A stretch of DNA of 64,000 bases from Bartonella bilalgolemi (GTDB lineage Bacteria; Pseudomonadota; Alphaproteobacteria; Rhizobiales; Rhizobiaceae), in contig NZ_JAMCOF010000007.1 in the NCBI RefSeq assembly GCF_023500045.1, positions 20,534-84,533 of the forward strand, given 5' to 3'. Both the position numbers and the translations under genes were made by a program. The notes beneath the pieces are model-generated. The model was not told the origin of the DNA, made no database searches, and was given only the letters and a program-made list of their open reading frames with translations. Positions 1 to 9,983 of this stretch are shown piece by piece; the stretch's first letter is position 1, and each line of letters opens with the position of its first letter.

Positions 1-41
1 TCCTGTTTCACTTTATAGAGAAAAAATTTCTCAAATGTAAA

Positions 42-599
42 TTACTGCTGAAGTTTATAGATCCGTATTACTGTATCACTATAAAAACGCTCATCATCCA
101 AATGAAATGGATCAGGCAAATTAATAATCGCTTCTTTTGTTTCTTCAAGAATAAAAAATGTTTCAGTTTTTGCCCATCCTCCTTTAAGAGCTTGAATAAA
201 AGCCTTCTCACCTAAAGAACAACCATAAGGAGGATCTGCAAAAATAACATCAAATGCAAGTATTGTCCCAATATTTCCAAGTTTGGTTGCATCACGGCGT
301 AAAATTCGCCCAACACCTTGCAGCCCTAAAGTTTCAATGTTTTTTTGAATTAAACTACGCCCTTCTATTGAATTTTCAACAAAAACAGCTGCCTTTGCTC
401 CTCGTGAAAGCGCTTCAATCCCTAAAGCACCAGTGCCTGCGAAAAGATCAAGAACACGCTTATCTGTCCAAAAATTTTCTTCCCGACTCGTAAGAATATT
501 AAAAATGCTTTCACGCGTACGATCACTTGTTGGGCGAATGAATCGACCAAGAGGTTTTGCCAAAACATGCCCTGAAAACTTACCGCTGATAACTCGCAC
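42..599 (-). CDS. rsmD: 16S rRNA (guanine-966 N2)-methyltransferase RsmD
   Basis: RsmD methylates G966 of 16S rRNA during 30S assembly in the cytoplasm, using S-adenosylmethionine. The protein has the Rossmann methyltransferase motif LDLFAGTGALG near residues 50-60 and the catalytic motif DPPYG near residues 122-126. The frame is open to 632, but I place the start at the GTG at 599. A perfect GGAGG lies five bases before it, and the product then begins MRVISGKF, the usual RsmD N-terminus. With this start, about 185 residues, the gene begins just after the stop of the pseudouridine synthase at 601, so the two are probably co-transcribed and translationally coupled. Function is confident; the start is inferred. 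Confidence 0.93.
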   Translation of the reverse strand: MRVISGKFSGHVLAKPLGRFIRPTSDRTRESIFNILTSREENFWTDKRVLDLFAGTGALGIEALSRGAKAAVFVENSIEGRSLIQKNIETLGLQGVGRILRRDATKLGNIGTILAFDVIFADPPYGCSLGEKAFIQALKGGWAKTETFFILEETKEAIINLPDPFHLDDERFYSDTVIRIYKLQQ

Positions 600-600
600 A

Positions 601-1980
601 TTATCCTCCGGATCGCTTAGATATTCTTGCACCGTGACTATATCTCTTAAACTTCTTCATAGTCTTATCAAAAAACCTAGATTTCCGTTCATTATTAAAA
701 AAATATTCATCATGATCATCTTTAATAACCTTTCCCTCCCTTTTAAATAATTGATCTTTTTTGCTAAGAATACGTGATTCAACGGAAGTTGTTTTGCTGC
801 GTTTTTTAGAAAAATCAATACACTTATCTTTTTCTACTCGTCTTTCTAATCGTTTTTCCTTTCCTCTATCGGTAGATTTCTTATCAATCCAATTGCTCTT
901 ACGATCATGATGATTATCTGTATTAGAAGAGGATTTCTTACGTATAATCTGCGGACAAGCACCAGGAGCCATCCAAACATTAGAACAACGTGAACGTAAA
1001 AAAGCACGCTCTTCCTTCCCACCCTTGTTTTGATCTTTCCCTCTTAATTTTTCATCAATTTTTTTACTTAATTGTACCTGACTATGCCCAGAAAATTTTC
1101 TTTTTTTTCCATATAACAGACTTTCTTTGCTAGAGATAATCCAACTATCCTTAATCACAGGAGTTTTTGTACTGTTTTGTTTTTCAACAACAGCAGAATT
1201 TGAAAAAGGTTTAAGAATAGGCGCATCAAAATCCGCATTAGCTTGCAAAATCAAACGTTCTCCTAATTGATCACGCAACATTCGGCCTTTTAACTCACGA
1301 ACTGCACCTTCTTTCAAATCAGATAATTGAAATGGACCATACGACACGCGAATTAAACGATTCACCGATAATCCTAAAGCTCCCAAAACATTCTTAATTT
1401 CACGATTTTTTCCTTCACGTAAAGCTACAGAAAGCCATACATTTGATCCCTGATCACGTTCAATCGAAGCTTCAATTGAACCATAAAAAATCCCATTAAC
1501 TGCAATACCATTCTTTAAATCTTGAAGTGCGCTTTGTTTAACTTTTCCATGAGCACGAACCCGATATTTGCGCACCCATCCCGTTAAAGGAAGCTCCAAT
1601 ACACGTGCTAAACCACCATCATTGGTTAAAAGCAAAAGTCCTTCTGTATTAATATCAAGCCTCCCCACAGAAAGCACACGAGGCATACCTTTTGGCAAAT
1701 TATCAAATACTGTTGGTCTCCCTTGAGGATCGCGATTAGTCGTAACAAATCCTGTTGGTTTGTAATAAAGCCATAACCGTGTTCGTTCTATAGGGGGTAA
1801 AGGCTTACCATCAACTGTAATAACATCAGAGCGAGTAACATTAAAAGCAGGTGTAGTTACAACTACACCATTAACAACAATACGACCTGCAGCTATCATC
1901 ATCTCTGCATCACGCCGTGATGCTAATCCGGCACGCGCTAATCTTTTAGCAATTCTTTCACTTTCACTGTTTTCACTCAT
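601..1980 (-). CDS. RluB/RsuA-family rRNA pseudouridine synthase with long basic C-terminal tail
   Basis: This enzyme isomerises uridine to pseudouridine in rRNA, most likely 23S (RluB type). An S4 RNA-binding domain lies at about residues 8-55 and the catalytic domain at 68-235. The catalytic motif GRLDINTEG places the nucleophile at Asp109. Residues from about 240 to 459 form a Lys/Arg/Ser-rich, low-complexity extension without a recognisable fold, roughly doubling the protein over the E. coli RluB core. Extended basic tails are known in Rhizobiales homologues and probably bind RNA non-specifically. The gene runs directly into rsmD, whose GGAGG ribosome binding site overlaps the end of this gene. 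I leave the symbol blank because RluB, RluE and RluF are hard to separate by eye. Confidence 0.9.
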   Translation of the reverse strand: MSENSESERIAKRLARAGLASRRDAEMMIAAGRIVVNGVVVTTPAFNVTRSDVITVDGKPLPPIERTRLWLYYKPTGFVTTNRDPQGRPTVFDNLPKGMPRVLSVGRLDINTEGLLLLTNDGGLARVLELPLTGWVRKYRVRAHGKVKQSALQDLKNGIAVNGIFYGSIEASIERDQGSNVWLSVALREGKNREIKNVLGALGLSVNRLIRVSYGPFQLSDLKEGAVRELKGRMLRDQLGERLILQANADFDAPILKPFSNSAVVEKQNSTKTPVIKDSWIISSKESLLYGKKRKFSGHSQVQLSKKIDEKLRGKDQNKGGKEERAFLRSRCSNVWMAPGACPQIIRKKSSSNTDNHHDRKSNWIDKKSTDRGKEKRLERRVEKDKCIDFSKKRSKTTSVESRILSKKDQLFKREGKVIKDDHDEYFFNNERKSRFFDKTMKKFKRYSHGARISKRSGG

Positions 1981-2192
1981 TTTCTCTTCATTTCGATTTT
2001 TTTAAATTGTATAGTAAATTTCTCATGCACACTATATCGTTTATTCTGAAAAGAGGGGGAGTGCAATCGTTCATCATATTCTATCATTTTATATCCTAAG
2101 TCCCCATTTACTTTTAATGCAGCTCTAAACACTTTTAAGACGTAATAAAACCCTTTCATTACACAATGTTCATAATAAAACAGCTTGCTCAC
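1977..2192 (-). CDS. hypothetical 71-residue protein, doubtful
   Basis: This short frame overlaps the start of the pseudouridine synthase by four bases (ATGA), an arrangement common in real operons. The product is basic, has no signal peptide or membrane segment, and matches no family I recognise. No good ribosome binding site is obvious before the start. It occupies the otherwise empty space between the synthase and the divergent tadA gene, so it may be a chance frame over the synthase promoter. Low confidence. Confidence 0.22.
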   Translation of the reverse strand: MSKLFYYEHCVMKGFYYVLKVFRAALKVNGDLGYKMIEYDERLHSPSFQNKRYSVHEKFTIQFKKIEMKRK

Positions 2193-2249
2193 TTCATAGA
2201 CCTCTGTAATATAACTTTTTAGTTACTTATACTTCAATGGAAGAATAAT

Positions 2250-2696
2250 ATGAGACTTACTCCTATGGAAATAGCCCTTTTAGAAGCACAATCAGCAAAA
2301 AAACAAGATGAAATTCCCGTAGGAGCAGTTATCACACATGGTCAAACAATCATTGCACGTGCTGGCAATTACACAAAAAAACCACATGATCCTACAGGAC
2401 ACGCGGAAATGCGTGTCATTCGTATAGCTTGTCAAATCTTCAAAAGTGAAAGAATTCCTGAATGCGATCTTTATGTAACACTCGAACCATGCGCTATGTG
2501 TGCCGCGGCCATTTCATTTGCACGCATAAGAAACTTGTATTATGCAACCAAGGATTCAAAGGGTGGCGCTATTGAACACGGATCGCGTTTCTACCAACAA
2601 CCAACCTGTCATCATAAACCTAATGTTTATTCTGGTTTTAAAGAAAAAGAAGCCTCTCAATTACTCAAAGACTTTTTTATACAAAAACGACGTTAA
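2250..2696 (+). CDS. tadA: tRNA-specific adenosine deaminase TadA
   Basis: TadA converts the wobble adenosine 34 of tRNA-Arg(ACG) to inosine. The 148-residue protein shows the zinc-dependent deaminase signature: His51-Ala-Glu53, where His binds zinc and Glu is the proton shuttle, and Pro80-Cys81-x-x-Cys84 supplying the two cysteine ligands. The substrate-loop region after residue 100 resembles TadA rather than cytosine or guanine deaminases. The gene is divergent from the rRNA pseudouridine synthase, a pairing seen across Rhizobiales. Length is normal for the family (about 145-165). Confidence 0.93.
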   Translation: MRLTPMEIALLEAQSAKKQDEIPVGAVITHGQTIIARAGNYTKKPHDPTGHAEMRVIRIACQIFKSERIPECDLYVTLEPCAMCAAAISFARIRNLYYATKDSKGGAIEHGSRFYQQPTCHHKPNVYSGFKEKEASQLLKDFFIQKRR

Positions 2697-2809
2697 AAAT
2701 AAACTTTACTTCAACCTAAATATCCTAATCTTTAAAAAACAAAACCCTTTTTTTAAAATTCTTATTGCTTCCTACTTGCCAACTGCTGTCTCTTCTCACA
2801 TATTTTTAT

Positions 2810-3388
2810 TTATTCTTCTTTTTGTTCTGCAGGTGCAGTTACTGCTGGTTGACGATAAATTAAAGGTGGCTCACTAAGGTAGCGACGATAATTTGCATTG
2901 CCACCGATAGCTTCCTTTTTCTGACGCAAATACTCCTCACGTTGTTGTTTTTCATTAAGCTGTACAACACCCTTTGGATCATCAAAATTTGCATGATCTC
3001 TTGTCACTACTTTTTTATCTGAAGCAAAAGAAACCTTACCGTTAGAACTCATTCTATTAGCCCCTACTCCATTTCGCAAATTTTTCTGAGACTGCTCGGA
3101 CATCTTTATCTCATTATGAGAATTAATCTCCGTACTATCCACCTGAGGTAGAGGTAAAACTACATGCGTATTAGGTTCTGGAAATACAAGTTGTGGGCGC
3201 TGTTTCATAACAAGCTGACTATTCTTATTTGTTGATTTTAGTGAAGCAAGATTAGTTATATCATCAAAAAATTGTAATGAAACTGTTTTATCTGTACCGT
3301 AAGTAGGAGCAGACAAATTACACCCCGTCAATATATAACATACACTCAGCGTACTCGCTAAAAATATTTTCATTGCATATTTATTCAT
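2810..3388 (-). CDS. putative lipoprotein of unknown function
   Basis: The protein has 192 residues. A short basic start and hydrophobic stretch (about residues 6-20) end in a lipobox with sequence LTGC, predicting lipid attachment at Cys23 and anchoring to the inner or outer membrane. The mature part is polar, rich in Gln, Asn and Lys, and looks largely disordered. A second start at residue 6 (MKIF) is possible. It lies downstream of ileS on the same strand, separated by 226 bases, so it may have its own promoter. I do not recognise a family. A small lipoprotein near ileS is seen in some relatives, but that is recollection, not something shown here. Confidence 0.72.
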   Translation of the reverse strand: MNKYAMKIFLASTLSVCYILTGCNLSAPTYGTDKTVSLQFFDDITNLASLKSTNKNSQLVMKQRPQLVFPEPNTHVVLPLPQVDSTEINSHNEIKMSEQSQKNLRNGVGANRMSSNGKVSFASDKKVVTRDHANFDDPKGVVQLNEKQQREEYLRQKKEAIGGNANYRRYLSEPPLIYRQPAVTAPAEQKEE

Positions 3389-3614
3389 TGCTCACCCACT
3401 TTCCTAAGCGCACAATTCACTGACATTATTATGTCTCTTTGGAGACTGCCAATAACGTACAAATTGCCTATTCATAGATAAAACAACACATTTTATTTCT
3501 GACATAAATTTCCTCTCCATCAATGATAGAATTTAAGTGATGTTAAAACTATCGAATATCGCCCTTTCACACTGCTCTGCTCAAAACATCTTCTACTAAA
3601 ATAGGTTGAACCTC

Positions 3615-6530
3615 TTAAACTTTGCCAAGTGCTTGTAATTCTCGTAAAGCAGCTGCATCACGGGCAGAGACATCAGGATAATTTGGATCACTCCCAACAT
3701 CTTGTGTATAACGCCATGATCGAGCACATTTAATACCCACAGCCTTATTCGAATATACACCAACACCTTCAACATCGCTCAAAGCAAAAGCATCTGAAGG
3801 AGGTTTATCTTGAACGATTGTTAGAGCACTGGTAATACAAATCTCTGCCATATCTAAATTGTTCAAAGATTCTAATAAAACCGGATTAGAAATAAAAACA
3901 ATAGGTGCTGCTTCTAAAGATGACCCAATACGTCTATCTGCTCGCTCAATCTCTAAAGCACCCGTTACAACTCTACGAACCTGTCGGACTTTTTTCCAAC
4001 GCTCTGCTAAAAGTTCATTTTTCCATTCTGCCAACACAGGACGAAACTGCTGCAAATGCACCGAACAACTTTCTGGATAACGTTCTAACCAAGCTTCTTC
4101 CATTGTAAAAGGTAACATTGGAGCAAGCCACGTTACCATTCGATCAAAAATTTCACGAATGACTTGCAAAGAGGCTTTACGTTTTCCTGATGAGGACGGA
4201 TCACAATAAAGAGTATCTTTACGAATATCAAAATAAAACGCCGATAACTCAACGATTGAAAAATCTAATAATGCACGCATAATTTTCTTAAAATCAAACT
4301 CATCATAGGACCGATTAATCAACTGATCAAGTTCATAAAGCCGATGCAATATCAATTTTTCAAGATCTGGTAGTGTACAATAGGGTATTTCTTCTCCTTC
4401 ATCATAAACTAAAATGCCAAGCATCCAACGAATTGCATTCCGCAATTTGCGATATGAATCCACATTTGTTTGAAGAATCTTTTTACCCAAACGCTGATCT
4501 TCCCAATAGTCAGTTGTCATCACCCAAAGACGAAAAATATCAGCACCAAATGTTTTAATAATATCTTGTGGCATAATCGTATTGCCTAAAGACTTAGACA
4601 TTTTTTTGCCATTCTCATCCAAAGTAAAACCATGTGTAACAACAGCTTTATAGGGTGAACAAGCTCGTGTTCCACAACTTTCTAAAAGAGAAGACTGAAA
4701 CCATCCACGATGCTGGTCAGATCCTTCAAAATAAACATCAGCAGGCCATTTCAAATCAGCACGGTCTTCTAATACAAAACTATGACTCGCTCCAGAATCA
4801 AACCAAACATCTAAAATATCATAGACCTGTGTCCAAGTTTCATGAACACGTTCACCTAGAAAACGTTCACGAGCTCCTTCTGTAAACCACGCATCTGCCC
4901 CTTCTGCTTCAAAAGCTTTTAAAATACGTTTATTCACTTGCTCATCTTTAAGAATAATCCCCTCCTCATTAACAAAAATACAAATTGGAACACCCCAAGC
5001 ACGCTGACGAGAAAGTACCCAATCTGGACGATCTGCGATCATAGAAACTAAACGATTTTGAGCGGAAGATGGAACAAAACGTGTCATCATAACAGCTTCC
5101 AGAGCTCGGCTACGTAAGGTTGAACCATCACCAAGATCTTTATCCATTGCAATAAACCATTGAGGCGTGTTCCGGAAAATAATTGGTTTTTTTGAACGCC
5201 AACTATGAGGATAAGAATGTTTTAAACGACCACGCGCAAATAATAGCCCTGCTTTCATTAAAGCATTAATAACTTCTTTATTAGCATTACCCATTTTTCC
5301 ATTATCATCAATAACACGAAGAGCTCCTTCTTCACGATCTGGCCCAAAACCGGGGACATCTTTCGTATAAAAACCTGCATCATCAACAGGAAAAGGTATA
5401 GTAGTGTCAATACCAGCTTGCTCCAATACAGACCTATAAGCATTCCAAATTTCAAAATCCTCACGCCCATGGCTAGGTGCTGTATGGACAAAACCTGTAC
5501 CAACATCCTCTGTCACATGGACGCCATCAAGCATCGCAATCTTATGGTTGTATCCCCCAGCTAAACCTTTAAGCGGATGAGAAAGAATAAGAGTTTTAAG
5601 TTCATCAGCGCACACAGAACGCAAACGCTTTAAAATAAGTTTTGCTTTTTCTGCACAATTCTCAACTAACGCATCAGCAAAAAGAAGTTTTTCCCCAACC
5701 TGAGGACCAAAATCATTTTCTGCGCTTTCCACAAGATAAACGCCATAAGAAATTTGTGAAGAGTAACTAACCGCACGATTACCAGGAATTGTCCATGGCG
5801 TTGTTGTCCAAATCACAACATAGGTATCATATAAATCACAAGAACACGTTTCCAAAATAGGAAATTTAACCCAGATAACATCAGATTCATGATCATGATA
5901 CTCAATTTCTGCTTCAGCCAAAGCTGTACGCTCAACAACAGACCACATCACAGGTTTTGAACCACAATAAAGTTGATCAGACATAGCAAATTTTATCAAT
6001 TCGCTAGCAATGCGTGCTTCCGAATGAAAAGCCATCGTCGTATAAGGATTTTTAAAATCCCCCACAATGCCAAGTCTCTTAAATTCTTCACTTTGAACTA
6101 TTATCCAAGACTGCGCAAAATCACGACATTCCTGACGAAATTCACTAAGGGGAACATCATCCTTGTTTTTCCCTTGAGCACGATACTTTTCCTCAATTTT
6201 CCACTCAATTGGAAGTCCATGACAATCCCAACCAGGAACATAATTCGCATTAAAACCTCGCATTTGAAATGAACGAACAATAACATCCTTTAAAACTTTG
6301 TTTAAAGCATGCCCAATATGAATATTGCCATTTGCATAAGGTGGACCATCATGAAGAATGTAAGGTGGACGATCTTTCGCTTGTTGTCGCAATTGAGTAT
6401 AAAGATCTATCTCTTCCCATCGGGTTATTAATTCAAGCTCTTTTTGCGGCAAACCCGCACGCATAGGAAAATCAGTTTTTGGTAAATAAAGAGTTTTTGA
6501 ATAATCTATTACTTCATTTTTCACAGACAT
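3615..6530 (-). CDS. ileS: isoleucyl-tRNA synthetase
   Basis: This class Ia synthetase charges tRNA-Ile with isoleucine in the cytoplasm. The 971-residue protein has the HIGH motif at residues 71-74, within [11 protein letters not shown], and the KMSKS motif around residue 640 followed by LGN. Between them lies the CP1 editing domain, with a clear [10 protein letters not shown] stretch. The anticodon-binding domain follows the KMSKS loop. Length is slightly above the E. coli enzyme (about 940), as in other alphaproteobacteria. It is flanked by 226 and 254 bases of non-coding DNA, so it is probably transcribed alone. Confidence 0.97.
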   Translation of the reverse strand: MSVKNEVIDYSKTLYLPKTDFPMRAGLPQKELELITRWEEIDLYTQLRQQAKDRPPYILHDGPPYANGNIHIGHALNKVLKDVIVRSFQMRGFNANYVPGWDCHGLPIEWKIEEKYRAQGKNKDDVPLSEFRQECRDFAQSWIIVQSEEFKRLGIVGDFKNPYTTMAFHSEARIASELIKFAMSDQLYCGSKPVMWSVVERTALAEAEIEYHDHESDVIWVKFPILETCSCDLYDTYVVIWTTTPWTIPGNRAVSYSSQISYGVYLVESAENDFGPQVGEKLLFADALVENCAEKAKLILKRLRSVCADELKTLILSHPLKGLAGGYNHKIAMLDGVHVTEDVGTGFVHTAPSHGREDFEIWNAYRSVLEQAGIDTTIPFPVDDAGFYTKDVPGFGPDREEGALRVIDDNGKMGNANKEVINALMKAGLLFARGRLKHSYPHSWRSKKPIIFRNTPQWFIAMDKDLGDGSTLRSRALEAVMMTRFVPSSAQNRLVSMIADRPDWVLSRQRAWGVPICIFVNEEGIILKDEQVNKRILKAFEAEGADAWFTEGARERFLGERVHETWTQVYDILDVWFDSGASHSFVLEDRADLKWPADVYFEGSDQHRGWFQSSLLESCGTRACSPYKAVVTHGFTLDENGKKMSKSLGNTIMPQDIIKTFGADIFRLWVMTTDYWEDQRLGKKILQTNVDSYRKLRNAIRWMLGILVYDEGEEIPYCTLPDLEKLILHRLYELDQLINRSYDEFDFKKIMRALLDFSIVELSAFYFDIRKDTLYCDPSSSGKRKASLQVIREIFDRMVTWLAPMLPFTMEEAWLERYPESCSVHLQQFRPVLAEWKNELLAERWKKVRQVRRVVTGALEIERADRRIGSSLEAAPIVFISNPVLLESLNNLDMAEICITSALTIVQDKPPSDAFALSDVEGVGVYSNKAVGIKCARSWRYTQDVGSDPNYPDVSARDAAALRELQALGKV

Positions 6531-6723
6531 TGTGAAATATTCCTGTTCACTTTTAATATTTTATTTTTACCATTTCCCTGAACCCTGAAAATATAGTTAT
6601 CTAATCTATGAAAGAAGCTAGACTAATAATTCGTACTCAGCAGTGATCAAGAATACATAATACCACAAATTACGTGGCTTTATCATGAAACCATTAAAAA
6701 AGAAAACAAAAAAAATAACTCTT

Positions 6724-6751
6724 AAAAAAAAGACCCTACATAAGTAGAGCC
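6724..6751 (-). terminator. intrinsic terminator after first Hbp-like gene
   Basis: Read on the minus strand, GGCTCTAC and GTAGGGTC form an 8-bp stem with two G-U pairs and a four-base loop, followed directly by eight Ts. It lies about 35 bases past the stop codon at 6785. Confidence 0.8.
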
Positions 6752-6784
6752 TTGTTATAATGAAAGTTTAAATTTCTCAATAAA

Positions 6785-7660
6785 TTAGAATTTATAAGCT
6801 ACACCGACACGAAAGTCATTGGTTTTATAACTAAGCTCAACTTCTCCTTTTGCAAATTCCTTTTTACCAAAATCTGAATAACGATACTCGGCACGCATAA
6901 CAACATTACCAATCATTGCAATATCAATACCACCACCAACGGTATAACCGACCATTTTCTTTTTTTCAGTTATTTCACTCTCTTGAGTAACTAACGATAC
7001 CGATAAAGTATCTTTAAGCTCCACATAAGAAACACCAGCAGCAATATAAGGCATAATATGATCAGCAGCAAAACCTATACGTACCCGCGTAGCACCAGTC
7101 CATTTTTCTTTTAAAGTGTGATTAAAAATGCTGACATCCCCTTCTGTATTATCTATTTTAGCAATATGATTATACATCGCACTCTTATTTCTGAAACTTC
7201 CTAAAGGATTGAATATCACCCTCCCGCTTCCATTTAACTCCCTGTGCTTATACATTGGCATATTACCATTATCTATGATAATATTTCGGCTATCCTCTTT
7301 TCCGGACCACGTTATATCCGTATCAACACCTACAATAAGACCATTACCAATATCAATATTTAGACCTGTATAAATACCACCCCTTATCCCTAAGGGTTTA
7401 GGCAAAAAAACCGGATCAACTTTATGCCATTTATTAGTTTTGCTCCTATCATCTAGTAGAGGTATTTCAAGATCCAAAGCTTTTGCAGCGACCGTACTTG
7501 AAAAATTACTAATCTGACCACCAACATAAAAACCCGTCCAAGAAAATCGAGAAGAAGCTGATGATGATATTGGTTCTTGAAATGACATACGTTCTGATGC
7601 TTGCACTACGGAAACACAAGCTGAAGTAATAGTTAATAATAAAAAATATTTAATACTCAT
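6785..7660 (-). CDS. Hbp-like outer membrane beta-barrel protein (unit 1)
   Basis: This is an Omp25/Omp31-type eight-stranded outer membrane barrel of the Bartonella hemin-binding (Hbp/Pap31) family. The 291-residue precursor has a signal peptide ending VQA at about residue 21. The family hallmark FSWTGFYVGGQ follows at about 39-49, then alternating strands with variable loops, and the C-terminal YKTNDFRVGVAYKF with the terminal Phe that the Bam machinery recognises. It is one of three intact tandem paralogues, each with its own terminator and upstream element, so it is probably monocistronic. Known Hbp proteins bind heme at the surface; that this paralogue does so is inferred. I cannot assign an Hbp letter. 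Confidence 0.9.
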   Translation of the reverse strand: MSIKYFLLLTITSACVSVVQASERMSFQEPISSSASSRFSWTGFYVGGQISNFSSTVAAKALDLEIPLLDDRSKTNKWHKVDPVFLPKPLGIRGGIYTGLNIDIGNGLIVGVDTDITWSGKEDSRNIIIDNGNMPMYKHRELNGSGRVIFNPLGSFRNKSAMYNHIAKIDNTEGDVSIFNHTLKEKWTGATRVRIGFAADHIMPYIAAGVSYVELKDTLSVSLVTQESEITEKKKMVGYTVGGGIDIAMIGNVVMRAEYRYSDFGKKEFAKGEVELSYKTNDFRVGVAYKF

Positions 7661-7710
7661 AGATCTACCTCCATATAAATTCCAGAGTGTATTCTATATA
7701 ATATCTAATT

Positions 7711-7736
7711 TGGAAAATCTGTAGTAAAAATAACAC
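7711..7736 (-). promoter_or_regulatory. shared Hbp-array upstream element, copy 1
   Basis: A conserved block (core ATCTGTAgtAAAAATaACAC on the plus strand) lies 51-76 bases before the unit 1 start. A similar block occupies the same position before all five units of the array. It may be a promoter or a binding site for a heme/iron regulator such as Irr; that role is inferred. Confidence 0.5.
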
Positions 7737-7739
7737 AAC

Positions 7740-7774
7740 AAAAAGATCTCCGCTTCAAAGCAAAGCAGAGATCT
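7740..7774 (-). terminator. intrinsic terminator after second Hbp-like gene
   Basis: On the minus strand AGATCTCTGCTT pairs with AAGCGGAGATCT (12 pairs, one weak) around a seven-base loop, followed by five Ts. The stem is near-symmetric, but its position after the gene ending at 7798 favours the minus strand. Confidence 0.82.
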
Positions 7775-7797
7775 TTTATGATCCAATCACCAATAAA

Positions 7798-8595
7798 CTA
7801 GAATTTATAAGCTACACCGACACGAAAGTCATTGGTTTTATAACTAAGCTCACCATCTTCCTTCGCAAATTTCTTTTTACCAAAATCTGAATAACGATAC
7901 TCAGCACGCATAATAATATTATCAGTCATTGCAACATCAATACCACCACCAATACTATAACCAACTAGAATCTTTGTTTCATCTAATTTCACTTCATTTG
8001 TATCTTTTTGTATTTTTCCTGTAATTTCTGCTTTCTTTACTTCAAAAACATTTTGAAGCTGCACATAAGAAACACCACCAGAAACATAAGGCATCACACG
8101 ATCGACTATAAAACCAACACGCATTCGCGTAGCACCAGCCCATTTTTCTTTTAAGATATAGTTAAATTGACTTGTTATATTAGAATCAATAAACTGGTAA
8201 TTTGTCCTTTCAAGCTCATCTGGTGTATTAATCACTTTTGTATATTTTTTTCCAGACCACGCCATATCAGTATCAATGCCTAGAATAATGTCTTTGCTCA
8301 AACCAACATTCGAACCTGCATAAACACCCCCTATAAAACCTGAAAGCTCAGGTGATAGCAGTTTAGAAAACTCTTCATTCTCATCATCTCTACTTTTTAA
8401 GGTAGCTTCACCTGAAAAACCACCAAGCTGACCACCAATATAAAAACCCGTCCAAGAAAAATTGCTAGAAGATGCAATCACCGGTACTGGTTGATAACTC
8501 TGTGACTGATGCGGTCTCATAATGTCAGCTGCTTGTACTATAGAAACTGGAATAAAAGCCCAAATAAAAGCTCCCTTAAATATCTTAATATTCAT
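7798..8595 (-). CDS. Hbp-like outer membrane beta-barrel protein (unit 2)
   Basis: This is the second intact member of the array, a 265-residue precursor. The signal peptide ends VQA-AD near residue 22, then comes FSWTGFYIGGQ, barrel strands, and the same C-terminal YKTNDFRVGVAYKF as unit 1. The last 52 coding bases before the stop are identical to unit 1 (7801-7852 against 6788-6839), although the surface loops differ widely. That pattern suggests recent duplication or gene conversion of the 3' end with diversifying loops. It ends in TAG, where unit 1 uses TAA. Predicted location is the outer membrane; heme binding is inferred from the family. Confidence 0.9.
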   Translation of the reverse strand: MNIKIFKGAFIWAFIPVSIVQAADIMRPHQSQSYQPVPVIASSSNFSWTGFYIGGQLGGFSGEATLKSRDDENEEFSKLLSPELSGFIGGVYAGSNVGLSKDIILGIDTDMAWSGKKYTKVINTPDELERTNYQFIDSNITSQFNYILKEKWAGATRMRVGFIVDRVMPYVSGGVSYVQLQNVFEVKKAEITGKIQKDTNEVKLDETKILVGYSIGGGIDVAMTDNIIMRAEYRYSDFGKKKFAKEDGELSYKTNDFRVGVAYKF

Positions 8596-8649
8596 ACAAT
8601 ACTCTCCTACTTCTAATTATCCAAACTGAGCTTTATAAAATACTTTATT

Positions 8650-8675
8650 TCGAATATCTGTAACTTAAATGATAC
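8650..8675 (-). promoter_or_regulatory. shared Hbp-array upstream element, copy 2
   Basis: Core AATATCTGTAacttAAATGA on the plus strand, 55-80 bases before the unit 2 start. It aligns with the blocks before the other units; role inferred. Confidence 0.5.
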
Positions 8676-8683
8676 TCTCGCAG

Positions 8684-8712
8684 AAAAAAAGGCCCTATCT
8701 CTGATAGGACCT
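8684..8712 (-). terminator. intrinsic terminator after third Hbp-like gene
   Basis: On the minus strand AGGTCCTATC pairs with GATAGGGCCT (10 pairs, one G-U) around a three-base loop, followed by seven Ts. It lies between the unit 3 stop and the unit 2 upstream element. Confidence 0.85.
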
Positions 8713-8738
8713 CTTTATGACTTAAATTTTACAATAAA

Positions 8739-9578
8739 TTAGAATTTGTAAGCTACCCCAACGCGGAAATCATTGGCTTTATAACTAACTTCAAATTTGT
8801 CATTATGCAATTTCTTTTTACCGAAATCTGAGTAACGATACTCTGCACGAAGCATTACATTGTCAGTCATAGCAAAATCAACACCAGCAGCAAGAGTATA
8901 GCCAATCATTGTTTTTGATTCATCAACCGTACTTGTCTGACTAGAAGGCTCTGTTTCATCAACTCTTTGTACAGGCATTTTCCCCTGACTAACTGACACG
9001 TCAAGGGTATCTTGAAGCTGTGTATAAGCAACACCCCCAGCAACATAAGGCATAATACGATCAGCAGCAAAACCAATACGAACCCGTGTAGCACCAGCCC
9101 ACTTCTCTTTTAAAGTATGATTATATTTCGTAATTTCAGCGTCTTTTTCCTCTGGCGCTGGCTCCTCTTCTTCCTTTTTTTCTGTGCTTGGATTTCTTAA
9201 TTCAACTGCCACTGTGTGCTCTTTTGTGTCTTTCTGTCCAGACAAAACAATATCCGTATCAACACCTAGAATCAGGCCGTTTCCTAAATCAACATTCGAA
9301 CCTGCATAAAAACCACCCATAAAACCTGAAGGCTTAGACCACAAAGCTTTATCAAGCGGATTCCACTTATTAAGATCATCACCATCACGGCCACTGAAAG
9401 AAGTCTTACTAGAAAAACCACCAATCTGTCCACCAAAATAAAAACCCGTCCAAGAAAAAGCTGGAGCAACAACAATTGTTTCTCCTATTTCTTGAGGAAC
9501 TGTAATATCCGCTGCTTGTGCTGCAGAAGCTGTCATTAAAGCAATAACAGACGCCGTCATTAAACATTTCATATTCAT
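8739..9578 (-). CDS. Hbp-like outer membrane beta-barrel protein (unit 3)
   Basis: The third intact array member is a 279-residue precursor. Its signal peptide, ending AQA-AD near residue 23, is the most canonical of the set and resembles that of Bartonella HbpA/Pap31. FSWTGFYFGGQ follows at about 41-51. One external loop (about residues 130-148) is unusually acidic, with a run of Glu and Pro residues, and another is Ser/Glu-rich; both are likely surface exposed and antigenically variable. The C-terminus YKANDFRVGVAYKF is conserved. It has its own terminator and an upstream element at the same spacing as its paralogues. Heme or fibronectin binding is known for the family and only inferred here. 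Confidence 0.91.
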   Translation of the reverse strand: MNMKCLMTASVIALMTASAAQAADITVPQEIGETIVVAPAFSWTGFYFGGQIGGFSSKTSFSGRDGDDLNKWNPLDKALWSKPSGFMGGFYAGSNVDLGNGLILGVDTDIVLSGQKDTKEHTVAVELRNPSTEKKEEEEPAPEEKDAEITKYNHTLKEKWAGATRVRIGFAADRIMPYVAGGVAYTQLQDTLDVSVSQGKMPVQRVDETEPSSQTSTVDESKTMIGYTLAAGVDFAMTDNVMLRAEYRYSDFGKKKLHNDKFEVSYKANDFRVGVAYKF

Positions 9579-9629
9579 AAATTTGCTCCATAGCTAATGT
9601 TCATGGGCATATATGTTACACACTTACTT

Positions 9630-9655
9630 CAAAATATCTGTAGCAAAAATGACAC
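9630..9655 (-). promoter_or_regulatory. shared Hbp-array upstream element, copy 3
   Basis: Core AATATCTGTAgcaAAAATGA followed by CAC on the plus strand, 52-77 bases before the unit 3 start. It is closest to the consensus of the five copies; role inferred. Confidence 0.55.
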
Positions 9656-9660
9656 AGACA

Positions 9661-9983
9661 TAAAAAAACCATAATTATAAGTGATAATTCTTGGCTTTTT
9701 GCTTAGTTTGTAGATATAAAAATAGAATATTGTAACCATAAAGCTCACTATTTCCAAAATTTCTTAATTACTAAAATTCGAATAATACTGATTATTATGG
9801 AATCAACAATATCATGGATATAATGAAATCACATCTTGCTGAGTTGTATTCAGTTATCTAGAATATTCTTCTAGCCACCCACTTTTCTCACTGACTAGAA
9901 ACAAAATTAAGCCTCTGCAACCAGTGATAACAAAATATATCCCCGAAAATAAAAAACCCACGTAAAAACCGCACACTTATCAA
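9661..9983. other. non-coding stretch between array units 3 and 4
   Basis: About 320 bases of AT-rich DNA with no convincing frame. I searched it for remains of Hbp barrel sequence, such as the conserved FSWTGFY or C-terminal coding segments, and saw none. A weak AT-only inverted repeat near 9671 is the only structure noticed. Confidence 0.5.

Noticed and set aside
433..750. Plus-strand frame antisense to rsmD and the pseudouridine synthase
   Set aside because: It shadows two well-supported genes on the other strand and has no family features.
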